Position numbers and translations under genes: made by a program
Source: Pyrinomonadaceae bacterium
GTDB taxonomy: Bacteria; Acidobacteriota; Blastocatellia; Pyrinomonadales; Pyrinomonadaceae
DNA length: 64,000 nt
Direction: 5' to 3'
NCBI GenBank assembly: GCA_025054715.1
Contig: JANWYH010000008.1
Span: 1 to 64,000, forward strand
The notes under the pieces: model-generated
Told to the model about the DNA's origin: nothing
Databases searched by the model: none
Seen by the model: only the letters and a program-made list of their open reading frames with translations
In this document: positions 55,267-63,785 of the stretch, piece after piece
Position numbering within the stretch: the first letter of the stretch is position 1
Layout of the letters: each line of letters begins with the position of its first letter

Positions 55267-56267
55267 CAATATAGATGGAGATTGGAGATTATAGAAGCAA
55301 ATTCTGCTGGTCTAAATTTGCGGAAAGCTCTGAAAACGAACTTTGGGCTTATTTGTAGAAGAGCAATGAGAACAGCAAATTTCAATTTTGGCGATTTTAA
55401 ATGGGCTTTTGTTAGAAGCTTTTGTGCTCTTGAGAAATTTTCCTTTACTATTTGTATTTTCGCTCTTTGAATAGTTACCTCATTTTTTGCTCTGCTTATT
55501 TGCTCAATCAAAATTCTCTTTTCTTCGGAGCTAAGCTCATACTTTGAAGCTATCATTTCAAAAGATTTGAGCGATCGCTTTGCTTTTTGAAGTTCTGAGC
55601 CTGTAAGACCCGTTTCGCGCATACGATACTTGAGCAAAACCTTTTTCTGGTATCCTATTTTTGCACCTTGCTTTAACAGTCGAAACCATAGATCGAAATC
55701 TTCTGGAAAGGCACTTGTAAGATTTTCGTCGAATAAACCCGCTTTTACAAGCACATTCTTTTTTGCTAATGTTCCTGAGGTTATTAAGTTAACTCTTCCG
55801 CTAAGCAGACTCTCGGTCGTAACTTCGCCTTCTGAAGGGCATTCCTGCATGTAGGTTCGGAATTTTTTGTTTTTCAGGTTACCAAAGAGCATCGCATCAC
55901 AGTAGACGAGATCATAGTTTCTTTCCTTGATGAATTTCATTTGCCATTCAAGATATTCAGGGAACCAAATATCGTCGCTATCAAGGAAAGCTATGTAGCC
56001 GGATTTTGAATTCTTTATAGCCGTGTTTCTTGCCGAAGCTGCTCCTCGGTTTTTCTGTTTTATGTAAATGATTTTGTCCATGTACGGCTCAAGGACTCTT
56101 TCAAGCTTTTCTGTATCGGTTGAGCCGTCATTTACGACTATGATTTCATAGTTCTTAAATGTCTGTCTTAAGACGGAATCGAGTGTTCCTGCAATAAAAT
56201 CAGCAGAATTATAAACAGGTATTACGATGCTAACTTCAGGGAAAGATTCTACACTTCTTCTTTCCAT
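55266..56267 (-). CDS. Glycosyltransferase family 2
   Basis: The 333-residue GT-A enzyme begins with the family pattern VSIVIPVYNSADFIAGTLDS and VRQTFKNYEIIVVNDGSTD, followed by the metal-binding DxD-like FLDSDDIWFPE (residues about 95-105). The C-terminal 100 residues are basic and helical. It adds one sugar to the lipid-linked unit. It overlaps the flippase by one base and starts 2 nt after the second GT2 gene. Donor and acceptor are unknown. Confidence 0.9.
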   Translation of the reverse strand: MERRSVESFPEVSIVIPVYNSADFIAGTLDSVLRQTFKNYEIIVVNDGSTDTEKLERVLEPYMDKIIYIKQKNRGAASARNTAIKNSKSGYIAFLDSDDIWFPEYLEWQMKFIKERNYDLVYCDAMLFGNLKNKKFRTYMQECPSEGEVTTESLLSGRVNLITSGTLAKKNVLVKAGLFDENLTSAFPEDFDLWFRLLKQGAKIGYQKKVLLKYRMRETGLTGSELQKAKRSLKSFEMIASKYELSSEEKRILIEQISRAKNEVTIQRAKIQIVKENFSRAQKLLTKAHLKSPKLKFAVLIALLQISPKFVFRAFRKFRPAEFASIISNLHLY

Positions 56268-56269
56268 CT

Positions 56270-57406
56270 TTACCTTTTTGTTTCCCAGTTTGGAATCCTA
56301 TCTCCTTTCAAAAATTTATAAAACCCAATCAAAGAAGCTAGATTCGCTAAAAGAAAATAAAGAGGTTGCTTGAGAAATTTTACTTTTCTTTTTTCCAAAA
56401 ATCGAGCAATTAAGGCGAGAAGATAAAAAAGAAGCTGAAGAAAAAAAGTGAATACAAAAAAAAGAGATTCGGTTATTAGCAAGGCATTTGAAACGAATAA
56501 AGAAATCAGAAAAAATGGAACCATGTAGCGTAAAACTTTATGAGATATTAGTTCGATAGCATATAATCCTGTTTTGAAAGGATTTAGCATGTCTCGATTT
56601 ATCCATAGGTCTGTTAAGGTTTGAGTTACAACCCGAACACGCATGTTAAGTTCATCTTCAAAGTTTTCGTTGGTTTTTTCAAAGCAAATAGCTTCAGGTT
56701 CTATAATGCTACGTAAGCCTCGACGATAAAGTATGCTAGCTATTAGAAAGTCAGAACAGGCTTCTGGATACATTGGTTCATAAGCTGAGCGTCGCACAGC
56801 ATACATGCAGCCTGAAGCTCCTACTAGAGAACATGCTCGGCTTTCAGCTTCTTTTATGAAATTTTCGTATTCCCAATAGCTTTTCGTCCCATCGCCTATC
56901 GTAGAATTGGGGTCTGATACGTATATCAGTCGTCCTGTTACGCATCCGACCGATTCATCAGCAAAATTTGGTAGGAGCTTACGTAGAATGTTTTTAGGAT
57001 ATAACGTGGTTGCGTCTGAAAAAAGTATTATCTCACCGGAAGCTTGCTCAATCGCTTTATTCTGTGTGTAAGTTTTTCCTTTTCTACCTTCTTGACGAAA
57101 AAGTTTGACGCCTTGGTCTGAAAACTCTTTTACTATGTCGTCTGTTCTGTCAGTTGACCCATCGGATGCAACTATTATTTCGAGCTTTTGACGGGGATAA
57201 TCTATTTGAAGAGTATTCTGTATTTTTTGACGAATGTTTTTTTCCTCGTTATAGGCTGTCATGAGAATAGTAACCTTTGGCTCTATTTTTGATTTTTTAA
57301 CTTCTTTTGGGAAAAGCCTTCCGATGGAAAAGATAAGAAGCGGATAGCCAATATAGGTGTAAAAAAGAAGAAGTAAGCTAAGAAAGAAAATAATTTCAGC
57401 AATCAT
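56270..57406 (-). CDS. Membrane-bound glycosyltransferase family 2
   Basis: The 378-residue protein has an N-terminal membrane helix (FFLSLLLLFYTYIGYPLLIF). A GT2 domain follows with VTILMTAYNEEKNIRQKI, IIVASDGSTDRT, LFSDATTLYPKN and GASGCMYAVRR. Three membrane segments form the C-terminus (about 290-365). This layout is typical of polymerising or inner-membrane transferases. It overlaps the O-antigen ligase-like gene by 11 bases. Confidence 0.9.
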   Translation of the reverse strand: MIAEIIFFLSLLLLFYTYIGYPLLIFSIGRLFPKEVKKSKIEPKVTILMTAYNEEKNIRQKIQNTLQIDYPRQKLEIIVASDGSTDRTDDIVKEFSDQGVKLFRQEGRKGKTYTQNKAIEQASGEIILFSDATTLYPKNILRKLLPNFADESVGCVTGRLIYVSDPNSTIGDGTKSYWEYENFIKEAESRACSLVGASGCMYAVRRSAYEPMYPEACSDFLIASILYRRGLRSIIEPEAICFEKTNENFEDELNMRVRVVTQTLTDLWINRDMLNPFKTGLYAIELISHKVLRYMVPFFLISLFVSNALLITESLFFVFTFFLQLLFYLLALIARFLEKRKVKFLKQPLYFLLANLASLIGFYKFLKGDRIPNWETKR

Positions 57407-58838
57407 CTTTTGAGAATCTCAACTTCTTATAGATTCTACGTAAGGCAACTGCGTAAGCTACTAAGTAATAGACATACCAGTTATAAGCCACAGAAACAAA
57501 GAAGCTTGAAACCATATAAGCTACAAGGCTTGCTTGAAGCCCTACTGAAAAATAATAAAACCAATCGCCTTCTTCTTCCTGAATTTTCTCAATTGCAGAT
57601 AGTTTTTGAAAAGGACTTATCAAAAAAACTAGATAAAAGAACAATGCTACAATACCTAACTCAGACGCGATCTGCATGTAGGTGTTATGCCATTCCAGAT
57701 TGTAGTCGTTCATTATCGGGGAGTTTCCTATCCCGATTCCCCAGGGGTTTCTTGCTGTAACGTAAAGTGAGCGAAGAAACAAAGCTTTTCTTTGATCAAT
57801 CGAGCCTACAGGGTCGAGCTCTGGAGAAAAAATCGAAAGAAGCCTCAAAAAATAATTACTTGGAGCTATCAAAATGAAAAAAATCGAAAGTATCGCCGAA
57901 CCAATTAGGATTTTAAATCTTTGCTTTTGAGCTACTTTCCAGAGCAAGAAGAAAGTTGAGATAAGAAACCCTAAAAAAGCTCCTCTTGAGAACGTCACGG
58001 TCATTCCAGCGACAAAAAGAGCTGCCATTGAAAAATAAAGGAAACGCTTAAAGAAACCTTTCTGCGCAAGCGCTAAACAAACTGCAATAGGAATCATGGT
58101 GACAAGATGAAGAGCCATATCATTTGGGTTACCAAACATACCTCCGATTTCTACACCCACCCTGTAGCCTTCTACTCTAAATTCACCTCTTAAATACAGG
58201 TTTAGGGCAATCAGGCTTACGACAAAAGCAATCGAGAGGGACAGAAAAATCATTCCCAGTAGGCGTTTGCGAGTTCTGATGACATTCACCATTACGACGA
58301 AAATAACGGCTGCTTTTATGAAACTATCGTTGAAGGTTTGCCATGAGCGATCGAAGTTTTTTCCAATAAACGTCGTTATAAGCGCAAAAGCAACTAAACC
58401 AATGATGCATTTGACTTCAGTAGGGAATGCAGTAAAAGAAGCCTCTGTTAAAATCTGTGTCGGAACGAAAATTATTAACGTTGCTAAAGCAACATAAAAG
58501 GCAGTAGCAGAAAGAAAGCCAAGTGAAGGGACGAGTTCATAAGGACGAAACCACGCGAGAACCGAGAAAATATAAATTCCAATATAGGTCATCATATGAC
58601 CATTTTTGAGTAACCAGTTTTCCGTAGAAAGTAACTTTTTCGCTTTTACAATTTCAGGACTTTCTTTTTCGGTAAATACCAATTGTTCCACGCTTGCTAA
58701 GTCGGAAGCTTCATTGTGAGTTTTTGTCAGTATTTTTTGATTGGTTCTTTCAGGCGAAATGGTTCTGTGGCTTTTTTCGGAGCTTCTTTTTTTAGGAGGT
58801 TGTAAGGTTTGAAAGCGACTTTGTTTTTCTTTTTTCAT
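57396..58838 (-). CDS. O-antigen ligase/polymerase family protein (Wzy/WaaL-like)
   Basis: The 480-residue integral membrane protein has about ten helices after a long basic cytoplasmic N-terminus (residues 1-80, QSRFQTLQPPKKRSSEKSH). The large periplasmic loop contains YVTARNPWGIGIGNSPIMND and LEWHNTYMQIASELG, the conserved pattern of this family (a His in the H-N-x-Y type motif). It joins polysaccharide units or attaches them to an acceptor. It lies 27 nt after the sigma-like gene, on the same strand. Confidence 0.87.
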   Translation of the reverse strand: MKKEKQSRFQTLQPPKKRSSEKSHRTISPERTNQKILTKTHNEASDLASVEQLVFTEKESPEIVKAKKLLSTENWLLKNGHMMTYIGIYIFSVLAWFRPYELVPSLGFLSATAFYVALATLIIFVPTQILTEASFTAFPTEVKCIIGLVAFALITTFIGKNFDRSWQTFNDSFIKAAVIFVVMVNVIRTRKRLLGMIFLSLSIAFVVSLIALNLYLRGEFRVEGYRVGVEIGGMFGNPNDMALHLVTMIPIAVCLALAQKGFFKRFLYFSMAALFVAGMTVTFSRGAFLGFLISTFFLLWKVAQKQRFKILIGSAILSIFFILIAPSNYFLRLLSIFSPELDPVGSIDQRKALFLRSLYVTARNPWGIGIGNSPIMNDYNLEWHNTYMQIASELGIVALFFYLVFLISPFQKLSAIEKIQEEEGDWFYYFSVGLQASLVAYMVSSFFVSVAYNWYVYYLVAYAVALRRIYKKLRFSKDDC

Positions 58839-58865
58839 TTACCGAGAGTTGAGCTTAAGGCACGT

Positions 58866-60002
58866 CTATTGAGCCTCAAGTATTAAATCCTTCACTTTTT
58901 TTCTAAGCTCTTGCTCAAAATGCCTAGCTTCGTTTACATCTGAAAATGAGAGACTTCTTAGGCTTTCTTCGATGCGTCGGCGGTAATCTGATACCAGAGA
59001 ATCAGAAACCTTAAGCATTTCTGCTATCTGAAGCTGAGTCCCTCCGTTTGGCGACAGATAACAATGCCAAAGTATTTTCATCATTCGGTTAAATTGTTTT
59101 GTTTTTCCATTGACTGCTTGATGAAGTCTCTTCAAAAATTCGTCAACACTATCCGCAGCTATCTGTTCGGCTTCTTTGCGAAGAATGCTTTCCTCAGGCG
59201 TTTCGCGAATATCTACTAACTCAATGCTAGGTTTTTCTTCTTCTGATTCATCGCCATTACTGATAGGTACAAGATATATATCAATCACGGGAAGCCTCGA
59301 AAGAACCAAAGATCGGAGGCTGCGAATGTCCATTGGCGAATCAACAGCTTTGAGAACACGGATAATCAATTCTTCTAACTCGCCGTTGCTAATTACTATT
59401 TGTGCATCACCAGTACAACCTACGTTTCTAATATTTCTTTTGTGAAAAGGAACAGTTTTAACTCTTACTTCTGCTTCTTGATAGCTACGGCGTTTTTTAT
59501 CGTCAGGCCACTCGGCTAGACCATAAATCCTGTCAGCTAATTTGCGAGATTCTTCCTGACCGTCTGAGTTATCGAAACGCTTAAAGGATTTGCTAGTTTG
59601 AATTATTGTTGATATTCTGCGGGCAAGCCTGTAACTTTCCGGATATCTTTTTCTTAATTCTGTAGTTAAAAGGTTGGTAAGCTCAATCTGTGCGATTTCT
59701 TTTTCAATCTCTTCATCTGACATTCTGTTATCAAGGTAATGCTGAAATCTATCTTTACTTAGCAAAATGAAGAAAAGTTCCTGGGTTAGTTCAACATAAA
59801 TATCCTGTTTTGAGGCTTTGTCGTCTAACAAACCGGCTGTTTTAGAAGCTCTCACTAACGGATGAGAGCTAACGATACGATAAAGTTCCGACCAGATTCC
59901 ATTTACATCCTCTTTGCTTAGAATTTTATTCCATTTTCCGATCTTTCTATCTCTTTTTCTTGACACTACACCAGAGCACTTTGTGTGTTTGACTGTGTTC
60001 AT
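58866..60002 (-). CDS. Sigma-like DNA-binding protein of unknown function
   Basis: This 378-residue protein is not assigned to a named family. The first 140 residues are helical and resemble sigma region 2 in layout (DIYVELTQELFFILLSKDRF, TTELRKRYPESYRLARRIST). The middle 160 residues include an acidic stretch (GDESEEEKPSIELVDIRETP). Near 321-347 there is a helix-turn-helix like sigma region 4 (GTQLQIAEMLKVSDSLVSDY). The start ATG 60002 has AGGAGA upstream. It heads the polysaccharide operon and faces a zinc-finger gene across a 246-bp gap. A regulator of the operon is the simplest reading, but this is inferred. Confidence 0.7.
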   Translation of the reverse strand: MNTVKHTKCSGVVSRKRDRKIGKWNKILSKEDVNGIWSELYRIVSSHPLVRASKTAGLLDDKASKQDIYVELTQELFFILLSKDRFQHYLDNRMSDEEIEKEIAQIELTNLLTTELRKRYPESYRLARRISTIIQTSKSFKRFDNSDGQEESRKLADRIYGLAEWPDDKKRRSYQEAEVRVKTVPFHKRNIRNVGCTGDAQIVISNGELEELIIRVLKAVDSPMDIRSLRSLVLSRLPVIDIYLVPISNGDESEEEKPSIELVDIRETPEESILRKEAEQIAADSVDEFLKRLHQAVNGKTKQFNRMMKILWHCYLSPNGGTQLQIAEMLKVSDSLVSDYRRRIEESLRSLSFSDVNEARHFEQELRKKVKDLILEAQ

Positions 60003-60248
60003 AAATTTCTCCTGAAAAAAGGCAGAGCGTCCCCTGCTAACCTGAGTATCAGAATTTTCAATCGAATCAGCTTACGCCGGGAAGGGCTTGTGTGTGAGAC
60101 GATCACACCTTTTCGATATTAACAAGAATCTTAACCTTTAGCAAGATTTTTTTACTTGTTAAACAAATTAAGGAAAACAGAAGATTTTGGAAAAGTCGAG
60201 CAATTAGCGATTTTCTCTTTGTCGGGGAATTCAATAGAGGATTTTCTG

Positions 60249-60527
60249 ATGATAAAAGTTTTTTGCAAGACGATAAATTGCCCGTCTTCAGAGGCTTTAC
60301 TTGACTTTCAGAAGAATAGACTTGCAATCAAAGAGGCAAGAAAAGTGAGTGAACATCTTTTAGAATGTGAGTTCTGCGCTTCTGAAGTGGCTTTTTATTC
60401 ACGGTTGAAAAGAATAAAAGAAACCAGCAACAAAATAGCACCCATACCACCTAAGTTACTGGAGTTTGCCGGGAGACTTCTAAGAAAAAGGAACGAAACT
60501 TCTAATGGTTTTAAAGATTCTGTCTAG
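60249..60527 (+). CDS. Small zinc-finger protein of the anti-sigma (zf-HC2) type
   Basis: From ATG 60249 the protein has 92 residues; the frame extends upstream to 60156 without support. C11 in CPSSEALLDF and the motif H36-x3-C40-x2-C43 (SEHLLECEFCASEV) match the zinc anti-sigma layout. It lacks a membrane segment, so it would act in the cytoplasm. It is divergent from the sigma-like gene, which suggests, but does not prove, that the two proteins interact. Confidence 0.72.
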   Translation: MIKVFCKTINCPSSEALLDFQKNRLAIKEARKVSEHLLECEFCASEVAFYSRLKRIKETSNKIAPIPPKLLEFAGRLLRKRNETSNGFKDSV

Positions 60528-60767
60528 CAACGTCGATCAGATCTTTTCTTTATAAATCTCGACTGATAAAAGCTTTAAATTTCTACGCAAGACCCGAAAG
60601 GTTTTTCTCTCAGAGTTTTTCACAGTTAATGTGAGTTACAAACTAAATGATTGCCTGTGGAAGCGTAATGATTGAAAACAATCAGGCAGTGCCTTTTGAA
60701 CAAAATCCGAACCTATTAAGGAAGCGTAAAAAATAAGACTATAGGCGAAAAAATCGACTAGAACCAA

Positions 60768-61082
60768 TTATTTTTCCGCTCTTTGAATTTTGAATTCGGA
60801 AATATCCAATGAGAAGTCAATATCTTTTTCATCCAAAGTTCTTACTTTGTCGTATAAACAACTAAATCCCCTTTCTCTTGATAGATAATACCTATCTAAA
60901 ATCCAAAAGACTATAACCGGCAAAAAAGAAACCACGATGTAATTTTTATTAGCATCTCTTGAGGATAAAGCAAACAAAGCAGCAACCAAGGTTATAGCCC
61001 AACCCTTCATTAAGAAGGAATTGTTGGCCATTCTGTTAATTACAGATTGTATGAATTCTAAATGTTTAATTTTGTTTTCCAC
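60768..61082 (-). CDS. Small protein with two membrane segments, accessory
   Basis: The 104-residue protein starts at GTG 61082, 7 nt after the stop of a truncated gene. It has a conserved-looking head (KHLEFIQSVINRMANNSFLM) and two membrane segments, about 24-42 (KGWAITLVAALFALS) and 48-65 (YIVVSFLPVIVFWILDRYYL), then a charged tail. From memory, proteins of this kind occur widely and often beside TIR-domain genes, but I cannot check that here. It has no Shine-Dalgarno and probably depended on its upstream neighbour. Confidence 0.7.
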   Translation of the reverse strand: MENKIKHLEFIQSVINRMANNSFLMKGWAITLVAALFALSSRDANKNYIVVSFLPVIVFWILDRYYLSRERGFSCLYDKVRTLDEKDIDFSLDISEFKIQRAEK

Positions 61083-61089
61083 GTCTAGT

Positions 61090-61275
61090 TTATTGGTAGT
61101 AACTTTTTAAACAATTTTCTAATGATTCGCTTAATTCTAGATATGGTTTATCACTCTGGTTTCTAAAGTAATCTGCAACTAATCTCAAAAACTTGCAGTT
61201 TTTAAAAATCCGTATAAAGTCGTCGTCCTGCCGAGCCCAAGCAAAGCGCGGGCAAGGCAAAAATCGGCTAAAACT
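61090..61275 (-). pseudogene. 5'-truncated gene remnant at the tRNA-Ser 3' end
   Basis: The frame is open from the TAG at 61276-61278 to TAA 61090-61092 but has no usable start. The last 45 or so codons look coding: DDDFIRIFKNCKFLRLVADY, then FRNQSDKPYLELSESLENCL. The first 15 codons fall in a GC-rich stretch (61220-61260) unlike its surroundings. I read it as the C-terminal end of a gene whose front was lost. It sits directly downstream of tRNA-Ser and just ahead of the two-TM gene. Confidence 0.5.
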
Positions 61276-61289
61276 CTAATTTTGAAAAA

Positions 61290-61380
61290 TGGCGGAGAGG
61301 GTGGGATTCGAACCCACGATACCCTTTTGGGGTATAACGGTTTTCGAGACCGCCCGATTCAACCACTCTCGCACCTCTCC
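61290..61380 (-). tRNA. trnS: tRNA-Ser (CGA anticodon)
   Basis: A 91-nt class II tRNA with a long variable arm. The acceptor stem GGAGAGG (61380-61374) pairs with CCTCTCC (61300-61294), followed by discriminator G and encoded CCA (61292-61290). The anticodon loop reads CTCGAAA, giving anticodon CGA. The T arm is GTGGG-TTCGAAT-CCCAC. Its 3' end borders the accessory remnant region. Confidence 0.95.
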
Positions 61381-61407
61381 AATCAGAAATCTTAGCAAGT
61401 CTATATT

Positions 61408-61899
61408 TTAGTCATAATAATTTTTCTTTTCCAAACGACGCCTACGGAAAAAGTCTTGTATCAACTGACGACTTTTTTCTTCGAATACGCCAGCTGATAT
61501 TTCAATTCTATGATTAAGTTGAGGGTTCTGGCATATTTGAAAAATTGTTCCGGCAGCACCAAATCTTTGATCGTAGGCGGCAAAAACAAGCCTTTTAATT
61601 CGGGCATGAACTAATGCCCCGGCACACATCACACAAGGCTCTATCGTTGTGTAAAGAGTTGTATCTAGAAGTCGGTAATTTCCTAACTTCTGCGCAGCTT
61701 CTCGCAACACTACGATCTCAGCATGAGCCGTAGGATCGCAATTTCTTATCACTAGATTATGACCAGCACTTATGATGTTTCCAAGAGCATCAACAAGGCA
61801 GGCTCCAACAGGGACTTCTCCTAATCTTTCTGCCTTCTTTGCCTCTTCAATGGCGATTTGCATCCAGTATTCATCGTCTTTCAGTCTTTCCGATTTCAT
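61408..61899 (-). CDS. tadA: tRNA-specific adenosine deaminase
   Basis: TadA converts adenosine 34 to inosine in tRNA-Arg(ACG). The 163-residue protein has the zinc and proton-shuttle motif H59-A-E61 (DPTAHAEIVVLREAA) and P88-C89-V-M-C92 (TIEPCVMCAGALVHARI). FAAYDQRFGAAG is also typical. It lies upstream of tRNA-Ser on the same strand. Length is normal. Confidence 0.93.
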   Translation of the reverse strand: MKSERLKDDEYWMQIAIEEAKKAERLGEVPVGACLVDALGNIISAGHNLVIRNCDPTAHAEIVVLREAAQKLGNYRLLDTTLYTTIEPCVMCAGALVHARIKRLVFAAYDQRFGAAGTIFQICQNPQLNHRIEISAGVFEEKSRQLIQDFFRRRRLEKKNYYD

Positions 61900-62327
61900 A
61901 TCTCAGCCAAATTATAGAATTGCTAGATTTCTAAGTGAAAGCTCACCGTTATTTCAGAACTTACCTCGAAAGCAGCTAACGAAATCTTAAAAAATGCTCG
62001 AAGCGCAAGAAATCATCAGTCTTTCGTATATTTTTCGTTTTTGCTTCTTCGTGATTTGCCCTTTCACCATTCGAACAGCCTTTAGATTTCCTCCTCTCTT
62101 TCCGTCGGAGAATTAGGCCTTTGGGTAAGCTCGTCAACTCCTTCCGTGAGTTCGTCAATTTTACCTAAGCTTTTCCTGCTAGCAAAGGTCTTCTCCGAGA
62201 AAACGGATAAGATCGTTTATGTTTGTTCGAGCTCATCTTGAGCTTATCATACTATAGCGTAAAGTATCGAACTAAAACTTCAGATAGGCTTGATTGAGTG
62301 TTCAATTTGTTATAAGATTATTACAAA
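61900..62327. other. 428-bp gap between tadA and the aldehyde dehydrogenase, no gene accepted
   Basis: The divergent gap holds no gene I can support. A minus-strand frame (61976-62158) is basic and low in complexity, and a second overlapping phase ends in DELTEGVDELTQR without a start codon. Near 62290-62316 TTGATT and TATAAG are 15 bp apart, a weak promoter candidate for the gene at 62328. Confidence 0.4.
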
Positions 62328-63785
62328 ATGCGAAAGATATATCACGTAATAAATGGAGAAAGAGTGCCATCAAGATCTGGTAAGACGTTTTTTTCAGAAA
62401 ATCCGGCTACTGAGGAAATTATTGCAGAAGTAGCTTATGGAGAAGCTGAAGACGTTGATTACGCCGTTGAGTCGGCTAGCAAGGCTTTTTGTGAGTGGTC
62501 TAGATTGGCACCAGCGGTTCGGGGAAAGCTTCTTTACAAAGTGTCTGAAAAACTTTTGGAACGAGCGGAAGAATTTGCAAGAGCTGAAACAGAGGATTCT
62601 GGAAAGACTTATCAATCTAATTTGAGGATTGATGTTCCGTTTGCGGCAGAATTCTGGCGTTACTATGCTGGCGCGGCGGATAAAATTCGCACTCCGGTTG
62701 TTGCAAACGAATTTGGAATTCACCGATATGCAGTTCGCGAACCTTACGGTGTTGTAGGTGCTATTGCGCCGTGGAACTTTCCTCTTGTGATGGCAAGTTT
62801 GAAAATGTGTGCTCCTCTTTCTTGCGGAAACACCGTTGTTATAAAGATGGCTGAACAAACTCCGCTTACGGTTACTATGCTTGCGGAGCTTTTACTTGAA
62901 GTAGGATTCCCGCCTGGTGTTGTTAACGTTGTTCACGGGGATGGGAAGACGGGACAATGTTTGGTTAATCACCCCAAAGTCAAGAAGATAGCTTTCACAG
63001 GGTCGTCAGCAGTTGGTAAGCTTATCGGTGCTCAATGTGCTCAGCTGGGGAAGCCAGCACTTCTTGAAATGGGCGGAAAGTCAGCAAATATAGTTTTTGC
63101 TGATGCTGATCTCGATCTGGCAGCAGATGGAGTTCTTCAGTCGGGACTTGGCAACAATGGTCAATTTTGTCTTGCAGCTTCAAGGATTCTAGTTGAGGAG
63201 AGTATTTCTGACGAATTTATTTCAAAGTTACTTGAGAGGGTTAGGAGAATAAAACTTGGTGATCCGTTTTGTCCAAGCACAAATTGTGGACCATTAATCT
63301 CACAAAAGCAACTTGATCGTGTGATGAATTACATTGAGATAGGTAAAAACGAAGGTGCAGAGATTATTTTCGGAGGGAAAAGAGCAGAGCATTTAGAAAG
63401 GGGTTATTTTCTTGAACCTACTGTATTCTGGAAGATGAAATCAGGAATGCGTATCTGGCGAGAGGAAATTTTCGGTCCTGTCATCGGAATCACCACGTTT
63501 CGGGATGAGGAGGAAGCTATCGAGCTTGCAAATGACTGCGATTATGGGCTTGGAGCTTATTTTTGGTCGAAAGATGTCAACAGGGTTCACAGAGTGAGCT
63601 ATTTTCTTGATTCCGGATTAGTCTTTGTAAACATGCCAGCCTATATGGTTCCTCAAATGCCGGCAGGGATTAGAAAATTAAGTGGTAGCGGATACAATTT
63701 TGGACTTGAAGCAATAGAAAACTACACTAAGCTTAAGGGGATTTACATAAACTACAGCGAGCAAATCTTTCCATGGCTGTCTTAA
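62328..63785 (+). CDS. NAD(P)-dependent aldehyde dehydrogenase
   Basis: The 485-residue enzyme oxidises an aldehyde to the acid. Catalytic residues are visible: Asn150 (APWNFPLV), Glu247 (LLEMGGKS) and Cys281 (NNGQFCLAAS), with the cofactor motif FTGSSAVGK. The family resembles betaine-aldehyde or gamma-aminobutyraldehyde dehydrogenases, but the substrate cannot be named from sequence. It differs from the first aldehyde dehydrogenase in the window by lacking the hydrophobic tail. Its stop overlaps the convergent moaA stop. Confidence 0.92.
   Translation: MRKIYHVINGERVPSRSGKTFFSENPATEEIIAEVAYGEAEDVDYAVESASKAFCEWSRLAPAVRGKLLYKVSEKLLERAEEFARAETEDSGKTYQSNLRIDVPFAAEFWRYYAGAADKIRTPVVANEFGIHRYAVREPYGVVGAIAPWNFPLVMASLKMCAPLSCGNTVVIKMAEQTPLTVTMLAELLLEVGFPPGVVNVVHGDGKTGQCLVNHPKVKKIAFTGSSAVGKLIGAQCAQLGKPALLEMGGKSANIVFADADLDLAADGVLQSGLGNNGQFCLAASRILVEESISDEFISKLLERVRRIKLGDPFCPSTNCGPLISQKQLDRVMNYIEIGKNEGAEIIFGGKRAEHLERGYFLEPTVFWKMKSGMRIWREEIFGPVIGITTFRDEEEAIELANDCDYGLGAYFWSKDVNRVHRVSYFLDSGLVFVNMPAYMVPQMPAGIRKLSGSGYNFGLEAIENYTKLKGIYINYSEQIFPWLS

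Noticed and set aside
61290-61380. Integration site repeats for tRNA-Ser
   Set aside because: I saw no second copy of the tRNA 3' end within the window, so no att pair can be claimed.
61976-62158. 60-codon minus-strand frame between tadA and the aldehyde dehydrogenase
   Set aside because: Low-complexity basic sequence without a ribosome site; an overlapping phase looks equally protein-like.
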